Source: Thermus islandicus DSM 21543 (GTDB lineage: Bacteria > Deinococcota > Deinococci > Deinococcales > Thermaceae). From it: a DNA stretch of 64,000 nt. Below are positions 45,262 to 53,765 of the stretch, one piece after another. The notes beneath the pieces are model-generated. The model worked only from the letters and a program-made list of their open reading frames with translations, had not been told where the DNA came from and did not search any database. How positions within the stretch are numbered: position 1 is the stretch's first letter; each line of letters opens with the position of its first letter. The position numbers and the translations under genes are program-made. The stretch covers positions 62,001 through 126,000 of the forward strand of contig NZ_ATXJ01000002.1 of the NCBI RefSeq assembly GCF_000421625.1, in the 5' to 3' direction.

Positions 45262-45624
45262 GTGGCGGCCGAATACCCGGGCCTCCTCTTCCTGAGCCGC
45301 AACGAGGCCCTGCGGGCCTACGTGGACCTGGTCCTTTTGGAGCGGGGGATCCCCATGCGCCACTTTGACCTGGCCCGGGAAGCCCTCTTTTGGCTTTGGG
45401 AGCACACCCCCCGGCATATCCTTCTGGACGAGGACCTGGACCTGGACCCCTTTGCCGTGGCCAGCCGTATCCGGCACGTGCGGCGCCTGAAGCCGGTGCC
45501 CGTGGCGGTGCTCATCTCCCCTTCGGAGAAGTACCGCACCACCGCCGAGGTGGTCCGGGTTCTGCCGATAGAAAAGCCCCTGACCCGGGAGAAGCTCCTG
45601 GGGTTCTTGGCCCTTGGCGGCTGA
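45262..45624 (+). CDS. Stand-alone receiver-like (REC) domain protein
   Basis: 120 residues that thread as one response-regulator receiver fold: strand 1 'GLLFLSRNEALRAYVDLVLL', the phospho-acceptor region 'HILLDEDLDLDP', 'VAVLISPSEK' as strand 4, and 'VLPIEKPLTREKLLGFL' with the conserved Lys-Pro of strand 5. The acidic pocket at strand 1 is missing (SRNE), so phosphorylation is uncertain. There is no output domain. A -10 (TAGGAT, 45250-45255) is six bases before GTG 45262. It sits directly upstream of PBP1a. Confidence 0.6.
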   Translation: MAAEYPGLLFLSRNEALRAYVDLVLLERGIPMRHFDLAREALFWLWEHTPRHILLDEDLDLDPFAVASRIRHVRRLKPVPVAVLISPSEKYRTTAEVVRVLPIEKPLTREKLLGFLALGG

Positions 45625-45651
45625 AGGAATCCCTTGGGTAGACTGGGAAGC

Positions 45652-47721
45652 GTGCGGGCGTTGCGGCTTTTCCTCGCCCTCCTGGTCGGCCTTCTGGCCG
45701 GAGGGGGGGTGGGCTTGGGTTACCTGGTCTACGCCTACACCCGCCACCTCCCCGACCTCTCCCAGCTGGACCGCCTGCGCCTCACCGCCACCTCCACCCT
45801 TTTCGCCCGGGACGGTTCCCTCCTCGCCCAGATCGCCAGCGTGGAGGACGGCAGGGCCATCCACCGGGGGCTCGTGCGCCTCTCCCAGGTTTCCCCTGCG
45901 GCCCTGGCGGCCCTGGTCTTCTCCGAGGACCGCCGTTACTTCCAGCACTACGGCGTGGACGTGGTGCGCCTCTTTGGGGCCCTGTACGCCCTTCTTAGGG
46001 GGGATGTCCAGGGGGGGAGCACCATCACCACCCAGGTCATCAAAAACACCCTCCTGAAGGACCTGGCCCAGACCCGTACCCTGGAGCGGAAGGTGAAGGA
46101 GTGGGCGCTGGCCCTGGAGCTGGAGCGCCGCTACACCAAGGAGGAGATCCTGGAGATGTACCTGAACGTGGTGCCCTGGGGGGGGAACGTGGTGGGGCTT
46201 GCGGGCGCAGCCGAGGCGTATTTCGGCAAGGACCCCGCTGCCCTCACCCTGGCGGAGGGCCTTTACCTGGCCTCCTTGGTGCCCGCGCCCAACGCCCGCT
46301 ACCAGGACCTCAAGGGGGTGCGGGAGCGGATCCGCCGCCTTCTGGACGATATGGTGGCCGAAGGGTGGGTGAGCCGGGAGGTGGCGGAGGCTGCCTGGCG
46401 CGAGCCCCTGGCCCCCAAGGGGTGGCGGGTCCGGTACGACGGCCAGGGCAACCTTCTGGAGGCCGAACTCGTGGACCCCGAGGCCCGGCTCGTCTCCCCC
46501 GTGGAGCCCCGCATGGCCCCCCACTTTGTCCTCGAGGTGCGGCGCTTCCTCGAGGCCCGCTTCGGTAAGGAGAAGGTCTACGGGGAGGGGGGGCTTCGGG
46601 TGTACACCACCCTGGACCCCGCCATGCAGCGGGCGGCGGAGGCGGCGGCGGCGAGGGCCCGCCTGCCCGAGGGGGCGGAGCTGGCCCTCGTAGGCCTGGA
46701 CCCGGCCACCGGGGAGGTCTTGGCCCTGGTGGGGGGGATTCGGCGGGACAACGACGAGTACAACCGGGCCACCCGGGCCCTGAGGAACCCGGGGAGCGCG
46801 GTGAAGCCCTTCGTCTACGCCACGGCCTTTGAGGCGGGCTGGACCCAGGCCAGCCTGGTCCCGGACCGCCCCTTGGAGTTTCCTGACCCGAGCCAGCCCG
46901 GGGGGATCTGGCGGCCCAAGAACTTCTCGGGTACCTTCCTAAACCGCACCATTACCCTGCGCTACGCCCTGGACCTTTCCCTGAACCTGCCTGCGGTGTA
47001 CACAGCGCACCAGGTGGGCGTGGAGCGGGTGGCGGAAAAGCTCTCCCAGGCGGGCTTCAGCGTGCGTTACCCCACCTTGGCCATCGCCATCGGTGGGGCC
47101 TCCATTACCCCCGTGAACCTGGCCGCCGCCTACGCCGCTTTTGTGAACGGGGGGTACCGGGTCACCCCCATCTTCGTGGAACGGGTGGAGGACGCCAGGG
47201 GCCAGGTCCTCTACCAGGCGGTTCCCGAGCGGCGCCGCCTCTTTGATCCCCAGGTGGCCTACCAAGGCTTTGACCTCCTCAAGGGGTACGTGTACGACCT
47301 AGGGGAGAAGGGGCTCGCCAAGGCCGCCCGCATCCCGGGGCGGGTGGTGGGGGGGAAGACGGGCACCACCAACGAGGCCCGGGACCTGTGGTTCGCCGGG
47401 GTGACCCAGGGGCTCTCCGCGGTGGTCTGGGTGGGACGGGACGACAACCGCCCCATGCGCATGGGCGGGCGGGAGCCCTCGAGCTCGGTGGTGAACCCGC
47501 CCATCTGGCGCGACTTCGTGGCCCAGGCTCTCCGGGGCCGGCCTGCGGAGGACATCCCCATGCCCCCCGGCCTGGTGCGGGTGCGGGTGGACCTCCTCTC
47601 GGGCTACCCCTCGTCGGAGGGGGTGGAGATGGCCTTCCCCATGGACAAGGTGCCCCTTCCCCCGGCGCCCCCTCCCCTTCCGCCCCAGACCGAGCCCCCC
47701 CCACAGGAGGGGGTCCCATGA
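45652..47721 (+). CDS. Class A penicillin-binding protein (PBP1a-like)
   Basis: Bifunctional peptidoglycan synthase of 689 residues. One membrane helix ('LALLVGLLAGGGVGLGYLVY'), glycosyltransferase GT51 with 'EDRRYFQHYGVD' and 'GGSTITTQVIKN', and transpeptidase with SxxK 'NPGSAVKPFVYATA', 'SLNLPAVY' and KTG 'GGKTGTTNEARD'. A proline-rich tail ends the protein. GTG 45652 lies seven bases after TAGACT (45639-45644), so a leaderless message; a TTG 18 bases upstream would lie in the promoter. The stop overlaps trmJ (ATGA). Confidence 0.94.
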   Translation: MRALRLFLALLVGLLAGGGVGLGYLVYAYTRHLPDLSQLDRLRLTATSTLFARDGSLLAQIASVEDGRAIHRGLVRLSQVSPAALAALVFSEDRRYFQHYGVDVVRLFGALYALLRGDVQGGSTITTQVIKNTLLKDLAQTRTLERKVKEWALALELERRYTKEEILEMYLNVVPWGGNVVGLAGAAEAYFGKDPAALTLAEGLYLASLVPAPNARYQDLKGVRERIRRLLDDMVAEGWVSREVAEAAWREPLAPKGWRVRYDGQGNLLEAELVDPEARLVSPVEPRMAPHFVLEVRRFLEARFGKEKVYGEGGLRVYTTLDPAMQRAAEAAAARARLPEGAELALVGLDPATGEVLALVGGIRRDNDEYNRATRALRNPGSAVKPFVYATAFEAGWTQASLVPDRPLEFPDPSQPGGIWRPKNFSGTFLNRTITLRYALDLSLNLPAVYTAHQVGVERVAEKLSQAGFSVRYPTLAIAIGGASITPVNLAAAYAAFVNGGYRVTPIFVERVEDARGQVLYQAVPERRRLFDPQVAYQGFDLLKGYVYDLGEKGLAKAARIPGRVVGGKTGTTNEARDLWFAGVTQGLSAVVWVGRDDNRPMRMGGREPSSSVVNPPIWRDFVAQALRGRPAEDIPMPPGLVRVRVDLLSGYPSSEGVEMAFPMDKVPLPPAPPPLPPQTEPPPQEGVP

Positions 47722-48482
47722 GCCGTGAGCTGGACCGGGTGCGGGTGGTGCTGGTGGAGCCCCAGGAGCCCATGAACCTGGGGGCGGTGGCCCGGGCCAT
47801 GCGCAACTTCGGGCTTTTTCGCCTCTACGTGGTGAACCCGCCTTCCCGGGTGGGTCCGCCTTGGGCCCGGGAGGCCTATTGGCTTGCGGTTCACGCCGAG
47901 GAGGTTCTGGACCGGGCGGTGGCCGTGACCCGGCTGGAGGAGGCTTTGGAAGGTGTGCACCTGGTGGTGGCCACCACGGGGAGGCCCCGGGAGCTCTACC
48001 CGGCCCCGGTGGTCCCCGCCTGGGAGGTGCCGCGTCACGTCCTGGCCTCCCGGGGAGAGGTGGCCCTGGTCTTCGGCCGGGAAACCTTTGGCCTCACCAA
48101 CGAAGAGTTGGAGCTCGCCCACCTCATCGGCACCATCCCCGCCGCTCCCGAGCAGCCCTCCTTGAACCTGGCCCAGGCGGTGGTGATCTTCGCCTATGAG
48201 ATCTTCCAGGCCGCCCTGAAGGAGGGTTGGGCTGCAGCGGCCGGGCCTGTGGGGGCGGGGGAGGAGCTCGCCGAGGTTTCGGCCCTAGAAGGCTTCTTCC
48301 AGGACCTGGGGCGGTACATCCTGGAGATTGGCTTCACCGATGAGAAGCGTTTTCCCTACGCCATGCGCCGGCTGAGGCGTATCTTCCACAAGGCCCGGCT
48401 CACCCCGGGGGAGGTGCAGATGCTCCGGGGGCTTCTCCACCAGAGCCGTTACCATATGGGGAAAAGGGATGGCCAGCCATAA
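47718..48482 (+). CDS. trmJ: TrmH/TrmJ family RNA 2'-O-methyltransferase
   Basis: SPOUT methyltransferase of 254 residues. Motif 1 'EPMNLGAVARAMRNFG', motif 2 'LVFGRETFGLTNEEL', motif 3 'PSLNLAQAVVIFAYEIF' form the knotted SAM site. The C-terminal extension of about 80 residues is as in TrmJ, which methylates position 32 of some tRNAs; the exact target is inferred. ATG 47718 overlaps the PBP1a stop; the end overlaps the kinase gene by 14 bases. Confidence 0.88.
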   Translation: MSRELDRVRVVLVEPQEPMNLGAVARAMRNFGLFRLYVVNPPSRVGPPWAREAYWLAVHAEEVLDRAVAVTRLEEALEGVHLVVATTGRPRELYPAPVVPAWEVPRHVLASRGEVALVFGRETFGLTNEELELAHLIGTIPAAPEQPSLNLAQAVVIFAYEIFQAALKEGWAAAAGPVGAGEELAEVSALEGFFQDLGRYILEIGFTDEKRFPYAMRRLRRIFHKARLTPGEVQMLRGLLHQSRYHMGKRDGQP

Positions 48483-50016
48483 CGTGCTCCGGTTGGTGCG
48501 TCTGGCGCAGCGGCTCCTGCCCCCGGCGATCGCCTTGGTGGTGGTGGTCTTTGAGCTCGCCCTCCTGCCCTACCGCCACCAGGACACCACCTTGTGGTTC
48601 CGCCTGGGCTTTTACGGCTTGGTGGGGCCTTTGGTGACCTATGCCGTCCTGGAGTGGATCGCCCAGGAGGTCCTGGAGAGGGCTCGGGCAGAGCGGGCCC
48701 TGGAGGAGGCCAACCGCAGGCTCCTGGCGGCGGGGAGGGTATTTCGCGAGGCCTTGGAGAGCGAGAACCTCGAGGAGGCGGTGCACCGGGTGGCCCGGGT
48801 TCTGGAGGAGAGCCTGGGCTACTCCGTGGCCCTGGAGGTGGAGGGGGTGAAGGCGGGGAGCGACTGCCAGGGGCTACGGGTACCCTTTCCCGGGCTTAAG
48901 GGCTACCTGGAGGCCTGTGCCCAACATCCCGACCGTGGCTTTCTGGAGGTGCTGGCCCACGAGGTGGGCGGGGCGCTCCAGGCGGTGGTGGCCCGAAGCC
49001 GCGACCTCCTCACCCTTTACGAGGTGGACCAGGCCCTGAAGGCAGAGGCCAACCTGGACCGCCTCCTCGAGGGGCTTCTGGAGCGCATCCGCGCCTGGGC
49101 CGGGGCGGAGGGGGCGGGGGTCCTCCTTCTGGACGAGGAGGGCTTCCTGGTGCCCCGGGTGGTGCGGGATCTGGACCTCCCGGGCCACCCCTTCCTCCCG
49201 GAAGGCCCCTGGAGGGGCGCCCTGGAGGGCCCCGTGTTCGCGGCCCCCGATACCCTGGCCCTCCCCTTGAGGCCCCGGGAGACGGTGGGGGTGCTGGTGG
49301 TCAAGGGGAAGGGGCTTTCCAAACGCATCCCCTTCCTTTCCTTTTTGGCCTCCCAGGTGGCCCTGGCGGTGCGGAACGCCCAGGCCTACCTCAAGGCCGA
49401 GGAGCTGGCCATCAACGAGGAGCGCACCCGCATCGCCCGGGAGATCCACGACGGGCTGGCGCAAAGCCTGGCCTTTATGGCCCTGAAGCTGGATCTGGTG
49501 GAGCGCGTTCTGGAAAGGGACCGGGAGGCCGCCCTGAAGGCCCTTCAGGAGGTGAAGGATACCCTGCGTGCTCAGATCCGGGAGGTCCGGCGGAGCCTCT
49601 TCGCCCTCAGGCCCATAGACCTGGAACGCTACGGCTTTCTGGAGTCCGTTCGCCGCTACGCCCAGGCCTTCGCGGAGCAGGCAGGGTTTAGGGTCCAGCT
49701 CCTCCTGCCTGAGGGGGTGGGGCTCTCCCAGGCGAGCGAACTCGTCCTCTTCCGGGTGCTCCAGGAGGCCCTCACCAACGCCGCCAAGCACGCCAAGCCC
49801 ACCCGGGTGGAGGTGCGCCTGGAGCCCCTGGGGGAAAGGGGGGCGCGGCTTGTGGTGCGGGACAACGGCCGGGGCTTTGCCGCTCCCGAGGCCCAGGGCC
49901 TCGGGGGGTTCGGCCTCACCCAGATGCGCGAAAGGGTGGAGGCCCGGGGCGGGAGGTTCTGGGTCCGGTCGGAGCCGGGGAAGGGGACGGAGGTGGGGGC
50001 GGAGGTGCCCTACTGA
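48469..50016 (+). CDS. Sensor histidine kinase, HisKA_3 (NarL-partner) type
   Basis: 515 residues. Two N-terminal membrane helices (about 15-35 and 45-62), a coiled linker, one or two GAF-like domains (about 170-310), a HisKA_3 dimerisation domain with phosphorylated His in 'AREIHDGLAQSLAFMAL', and an HATPase with 'QEALTNAAKHAKPTRV', 'VRDNGRGF' and 'GGFGLTQMRERVEARGG'. Such kinases normally pair with a LuxR-type regulator; none is adjacent. The signal is unknown. Confidence 0.9.
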   Translation: MASHNVLRLVRLAQRLLPPAIALVVVVFELALLPYRHQDTTLWFRLGFYGLVGPLVTYAVLEWIAQEVLERARAERALEEANRRLLAAGRVFREALESENLEEAVHRVARVLEESLGYSVALEVEGVKAGSDCQGLRVPFPGLKGYLEACAQHPDRGFLEVLAHEVGGALQAVVARSRDLLTLYEVDQALKAEANLDRLLEGLLERIRAWAGAEGAGVLLLDEEGFLVPRVVRDLDLPGHPFLPEGPWRGALEGPVFAAPDTLALPLRPRETVGVLVVKGKGLSKRIPFLSFLASQVALAVRNAQAYLKAEELAINEERTRIAREIHDGLAQSLAFMALKLDLVERVLERDREAALKALQEVKDTLRAQIREVRRSLFALRPIDLERYGFLESVRRYAQAFAEQAGFRVQLLLPEGVGLSQASELVLFRVLQEALTNAAKHAKPTRVEVRLEPLGERGARLVVRDNGRGFAAPEAQGLGGFGLTQMRERVEARGGRFWVRSEPGKGTEVGAEVPY

Positions 50017-50034
50017 CCGGCTATGATGGGGAGC

Positions 50035-50520
50035 ATGGACCGCCCCGTGCGCGTCCTCTTCGTTTGTCTTGGGAACATCTGCCGGAGCCCTATGGCCGAG
50101 GGGATCTTCCGCAAGCTCCTCAAGGAGCGGGGCCTCGAGGGCCTTTTTGAGGTGGACTCGGCGGGTATCGGGGCCTGGCATGCGGGCGAGCCCATGGATC
50201 CGAGGGCGAGGCGGGTGTTGGAGGAGGAGGGGGCCTACTTCCCCCACGTGGCCCGGAGGCTCACCCGGGAGGACCTCCTCAGGTATGACCACATCCTGGT
50301 CATGGACCGGGAGAACCTGGAGGAGGTCCTAGGGCGCTTCCCCGAGGCCCGGGGTAAGGTGCGCCTGGTCCTGGAGGAGCTCGGGGGCGGGGAGGTCAAG
50401 GACCCCTACTACGGCGACCTCCAGGACTTCCGGGAGGTCTACTGGACCCTGGAGGCGGCCCTGAAGGCCTTCTTGGACCGGCATGGACCCTTTGGCCCTC
50501 CTCCGGAAGGCCGGGCTTGA
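50035..50520 (+). CDS. Low-molecular-weight protein tyrosine phosphatase family
   Basis: 161 residues. P-loop 'FVCLGNICRSPMAEG' (C-x5-R-S) near residue 10 and the general-acid 'VKDPYYGD' near 120. The start is ATG 50035: TATGAT (50022-50027) lies seven bases upstream and contains an earlier ATG. In several bacteria this enzyme type, next to a fructosamine-kinase homologue, dephosphorylates ribulosamine 5-phosphates in protein deglycation; the same pairing here (38-base overlap with the kinase) argues for that role rather than signalling. Confidence 0.9.
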   Translation: MDRPVRVLFVCLGNICRSPMAEGIFRKLLKERGLEGLFEVDSAGIGAWHAGEPMDPRARRVLEEEGAYFPHVARRLTREDLLRYDHILVMDRENLEEVLGRFPEARGKVRLVLEELGGGEVKDPYYGDLQDFREVYWTLEAALKAFLDRHGPFGPPPEGRA

Positions 50521-51271
50521 GGCCCAAGGCCCCGCCGTACCCCTCCACGGGGGGGACGTCTCCCGGGTCTATAGGGTGGGGGCCTACGTGGTGAAGCTTT
50601 CGGCCAACCCCCTGCCGGGGCTCTTCCGGGCCGAGGCCTCGGGGCTTGGGGCCTTGGCCGAAAGGGGGCTACGGGTGCCCCGGGTCCACTGGGTGGGGGA
50701 AGAGGGGTTGGTGCTGGGCTATCTGGAACCCGGGCCGGAGGACTGGGAGGGCTTGGCCGAGGATCTGGCCCGCTTCCACCGGAGGCGCGAACCCCTCTAC
50801 CAGGCGGCTTTTGGCTTCCTCGGCCCCTTTCCCCTGCCGGAGCGGGTGGGAGGGGACTGGACGGAATTCTTTTATCTAAGGTGCGTGGAGCCCCTCCTGC
50901 GGGCCACCTGGGACCGCCTGGAAGGGCTTGGGCCTAAGGTGGAGGCCCTCTTCCGCAAGCCCCTTCCCGCCGAGGGCCCCGCCCCCCTGCACGGCGACCT
51001 CTGGCGGGGGAACGTCCACTTCGCCCGGGAGGGGCCCGCCCTCTTGGACCCTTCCTTCTTCGTGGGGGAGAGGGGAGTGGACCTGGCCATGATGCGGCTT
51101 TTCGGGGGTTTCCCCCGCCGGTTCTGGGAGGCCTACGAGGCAAGCTACCCCATCCCCGAGGAGGTGCGACGGGCCCTTCCCCGTTACCAGGTCTACTACC
51201 TGCTGGTCCATGTCCACCTCTTCGGCCGGGGCTACCTGGAGGCGCTGTGGAAGGCGATTTCCGCCTCCTAG
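50483..51271 (+). CDS. Fructosamine/ribulosamine kinase family protein
   Basis: 262 residues with the kinase-like fold of the FN3K family: 'GDVSRVYRVGAYVVKLSANP' (nucleotide-side Lys), catalytic 'PLHGDLWRGNVHF' and metal 'LLDPSFFVGERGVDLAMM'. These enzymes phosphorylate sugar adducts on protein amines so that they fall off. Bacterial members prefer ribulosamines and erythrulosamines. Its overlap with the LMW-PTP gene supports a joint deglycation function, which would be useful at high temperature. Confidence 0.88.
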   Translation: MDPLALLRKAGLEAQGPAVPLHGGDVSRVYRVGAYVVKLSANPLPGLFRAEASGLGALAERGLRVPRVHWVGEEGLVLGYLEPGPEDWEGLAEDLARFHRRREPLYQAAFGFLGPFPLPERVGGDWTEFFYLRCVEPLLRATWDRLEGLGPKVEALFRKPLPAEGPAPLHGDLWRGNVHFAREGPALLDPSFFVGERGVDLAMMRLFGGFPRRFWEAYEASYPIPEEVRRALPRYQVYYLLVHVHLFGRGYLEALWKAISAS

Positions 51272-51990
51272 GCCCCATTGACCTCCTCCAGCTCCTGGCC
51301 CAGGGGGGCAAGACGGGGGTCTTCCAGGTGGAGGGAGGGGAGGTCTACCTCGAGGGGGGAAGGCCCGTCCACGCCACCTACCGGGGTAAGGTGGGCCGGG
51401 CGGCCCTCATGGAGATCCTGTCCTTAAGGGAGGGGAGGTTCCGGTTTCTCCTCGGGGAGAGGGCCTCCTTGACCTCCCTGGAGGGGCCTTTGGAGGGCTA
51501 CCTCCTCGAGGCCCTCCGCCTCCTGGACGAGGGCGTGGAGGTAGGACCCTTTGACCTGGTGCGCCCCTCGGCCAAGGCCGAAGGGGCGAGCCTCGAGCCC
51601 GCGGAGCACGCCCTGCTCCGTGCCCTGGGGGAGGGGAGGAGCCCCTTGGACCTCCTCCCCGCCACGGGGCTTCCCCTGGAGGAGGTGGTGCGGCGCCTGG
51701 GGCGCCTGGCCCGCCTCCGCCTGGTGGAGGTCCTGCCCCGCGTGCCCCACACCGTCCGCCTGCGGGTGGCCTTGGGGCCCAGGGGAGCCCAGGTGGACGC
51801 CCTGCTCCTTGCCGCCTGGCGGGCCCACTACGGAGGCTTCCACCGGGTGCGGGTGCGGGGAAGGGCGGAGGCGGCCCTAGGGGTGGAGGGGGCGGAGGGG
51901 CTTGGGGTGGAGCTCAAGCTGGCCCCTGAGCTCCTCCTCTTCCACGGGTTCAGGGTCGGGGAGGAGGTTCTGGTCTGGCCTGAGGTATAG
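51247..51990 (+). CDS. DUF4388 (PATAN-like) protein
   Basis: 247 residues. An N-terminal DUF4388 domain: 'RLLGPIDLLQLLAQGGKTG', 'GEVYLEGGRPVHATYRGKVG', 'ALMEILSLREGRFRFLLGE'. The C-terminal part has a helical winged-helix-like segment ('LLRALGEGRSPLDLLPATGL') and a last beta-rich part. DUF4388 proteins are often linked to signalling and gliding or pilus control, and are also found in Deinococcus-Thermus; the role here is unknown. GTG 51247 lies inside the kinase gene (25-base overlap). Confidence 0.75.
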   Translation: MEGDFRLLGPIDLLQLLAQGGKTGVFQVEGGEVYLEGGRPVHATYRGKVGRAALMEILSLREGRFRFLLGERASLTSLEGPLEGYLLEALRLLDEGVEVGPFDLVRPSAKAEGASLEPAEHALLRALGEGRSPLDLLPATGLPLEEVVRRLGRLARLRLVEVLPRVPHTVRLRVALGPRGAQVDALLLAAWRAHYGGFHRVRVRGRAEAALGVEGAEGLGVELKLAPELLLFHGFRVGEEVLVWPEV

Positions 51991-51997
51991 TGGCCGC

Positions 51998-52843
51998 ATG
52001 CGGGAAGCGTGGGTGGCGCTGGAGTCCGCGGTCCTGACCCACGGCCTGCCCTACCCCCTGAACCTGGAGGTGGCGGAGGCCGTGGAGGAGGCGGTGCGGG
52101 CCGAGGGGGCGGTTCCCAAGACCATCGCCCTGGTGCGGGGAGAGGTGCGGGTAGGCCTCTCCTCTCAAGAGAAGGAGCTGCTTGCCCAGGGGAAAGCGGA
52201 GAAGGCCAGCCTCTGGAACCTGGCCGCCCTTCTCGCCCAGGGGAAAAGCGCCGGAACCACGGTGGCGGCCACGGTCCACCTGGCCCGCCTTCACGGCATC
52301 CAGGTCTTCGCCACGGGGGGCATCGGAGGCGTCCACCCGGAGCCCTACGACGAGAGCGCTGACCTCGTGGCCCTCTCCCGCACCCCCATCCTGGTGGTGG
52401 CCTCGGGCCCTAAGGCCATCCTGGACCTGGGGGCCACCTTGGAGAGGATGGAGACCTTGGGGATCGGCCTCGTGGGCTACCGCACCGACCGCCTCCCCGC
52501 CTTCTACTCCCCCTCCTCCCCTTATCCCGTCCCGGCCCGGGTGGACACCCCCCTCGAGGCCGCCCTCCTCTTCCGCAAGGCCCAGGCCTTGGGCCTCGGA
52601 GCCGTCCTCCTGGTGAACCCGGTTTCCCAAGGCCTGCCCTACGAGGAGGTGGCCCGCATGGTGGCGGAGGCGAACCGCCAGGCGGCCCGGGAAGGGGTGG
52701 CGGGGAAGGCCCTCACCCCCTATCTCCTCCGCCGGCTCTCGGAGCTTTCCGATGGGGAGACGGACCGGGTCAACGAGAGGCTTCTCCTGGAAAATGCCCG
52801 CCTTGCCGCCCGGGTGGCCGTGGCCCTGGCCGGGCTAGAATAG
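51998..52843 (+). CDS. psuG: Pseudouridine-5'-phosphate glycosidase
   Basis: Splits pseudouridine 5'-phosphate into uracil and ribose 5-phosphate. 281 residues. Family signatures: 'ALESAVLTHGLPYP', 'GAVPKTIALVRGEVRVGL', 'GTTVAATVHLARLHGIQVF', 'ATGGIGGVH' and 'ESADLVALSRTPILVVASG'. ATG 51998 is six bases after TATAGT (51986-51991), so probably leaderless. The usual partner pseudouridine kinase psuK is not adjacent. Confidence 0.93.
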   Translation: MREAWVALESAVLTHGLPYPLNLEVAEAVEEAVRAEGAVPKTIALVRGEVRVGLSSQEKELLAQGKAEKASLWNLAALLAQGKSAGTTVAATVHLARLHGIQVFATGGIGGVHPEPYDESADLVALSRTPILVVASGPKAILDLGATLERMETLGIGLVGYRTDRLPAFYSPSSPYPVPARVDTPLEAALLFRKAQALGLGAVLLVNPVSQGLPYEEVARMVAEANRQAAREGVAGKALTPYLLRRLSELSDGETDRVNERLLLENARLAARVAVALAGLE

Positions 52844-52847
52844 CCTT

Positions 52848-53705
52848 GTGTGCGAGCTAGGGGAAAGGCTTAGGCGGGCGCGGGAGGAAAGGGGGCTTTC
52901 CCTGAAGGAGGCCGCCTCCCGCCTGGCCCTGAAGGTCCAGGTCCTCGAGGCCCTGGAGGCCTGCCGCTTTGACCGCCTCCCCGAGCCTCCCCTCGTCCGG
53001 GGCTACCTCCGCCGCTACGCCCTCCTCCTCGGCCTGGACCCGGAGCCCCTCCTCGCCCTCTACCCCGCCCCGCCTTCCCCCCTTCCCCCACCCAGGCCCA
53101 GAAGGGCCCGACGCCCCCTGGGGCTTTTCCTGGTCCTCCTGGCCCTCCTCGCCCTCGGCTACGGGGCCTACCGCCTCCTCCGCCCGGCCCCGGTCCAGGT
53201 GGTGGAGGTCGCCCCGGCGCCCGCTCCTAAGGCGCCCGAGCGCCATTCCCTGAGGGTGGTCTCCGATCCTCCGGGGGCCAGGGTCTACCTGGATGGCTTT
53301 TACCTGGGCCAGACCCCCCTCCAGAGCCCTCCCGTGGAGGGGGGCAGGAGGGTCTTGCGCCTGGAGCTTCCGGGCTATGCGCCCCTGGAGGAGGAGGTGC
53401 TCCTGGACCGGCCCCTCGCCCTCTCCTACCGCCTCAAGCCCCTCCCTGAGGCCCCTCCGCCCCAGGCGGCCGCGGCCGGAAAGGGCAGGCTGGTCCTGAG
53501 GCTGGAGGGCCGCAGCTGGCTCAGGGTCACCCAGGGGGGGAAGCGCCTCTACGAGGGGATTCCCGAGGTGGGGGCGGAGCTTGCCTTTGACCTGCCCGTG
53601 GAGGTGCGCGCCGGGAACCCGGCGGCGGTGCGGGTGGTCCTGGAGGGGGAGGACCTGGGCCCTTTGGGGGAGCCCGGCAAGCCCCTTACCCGGAGCTTCC
53701 CCTAG
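52848..53705 (+). CDS. rodZ: RodZ-like HTH, membrane and PEGA-domain protein
   Basis: 285 residues: Cro/CI-type helix-turn-helix HTH_25 ('LGERLRRAREERGLSLKEAA', about 1-70), proline-rich linker, one membrane helix (about 90-108), a PEGA domain ('VVSDPPGARVYLDGFYLGQT' onward, about 135-195) and a C-terminal DUF4115-like domain ('GRSWLRVTQGGKRLYEG'). RodZ anchors MreB to the membrane. The extra PEGA domain is not part of the E. coli architecture. GTG 52848 lies six bases after TAGAAT (52836-52841). Confidence 0.83.
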   Translation: MCELGERLRRAREERGLSLKEAASRLALKVQVLEALEACRFDRLPEPPLVRGYLRRYALLLGLDPEPLLALYPAPPSPLPPPRPRRARRPLGLFLVLLALLALGYGAYRLLRPAPVQVVEVAPAPAPKAPERHSLRVVSDPPGARVYLDGFYLGQTPLQSPPVEGGRRVLRLELPGYAPLEEEVLLDRPLALSYRLKPLPEAPPPQAAAAGKGRLVLRLEGRSWLRVTQGGKRLYEGIPEVGAELAFDLPVEVRAGNPAAVRVVLEGEDLGPLGEPGKPLTRSFP

Positions 53706-53765
53706 CCCTTGGGCTTTCCCTCGGCTATACTCTTCTCCCGTCGGGGCTTTGCCCCCGGGAGGCGT

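Noticed and set aside
48469-50016. A two-component pair formed with the neighbouring phosphatase
   Set aside because: The LMW-PTP is better explained by its overlap with the fructosamine kinase gene; the kinase type needs a receiver plus LuxR output, which is absent.
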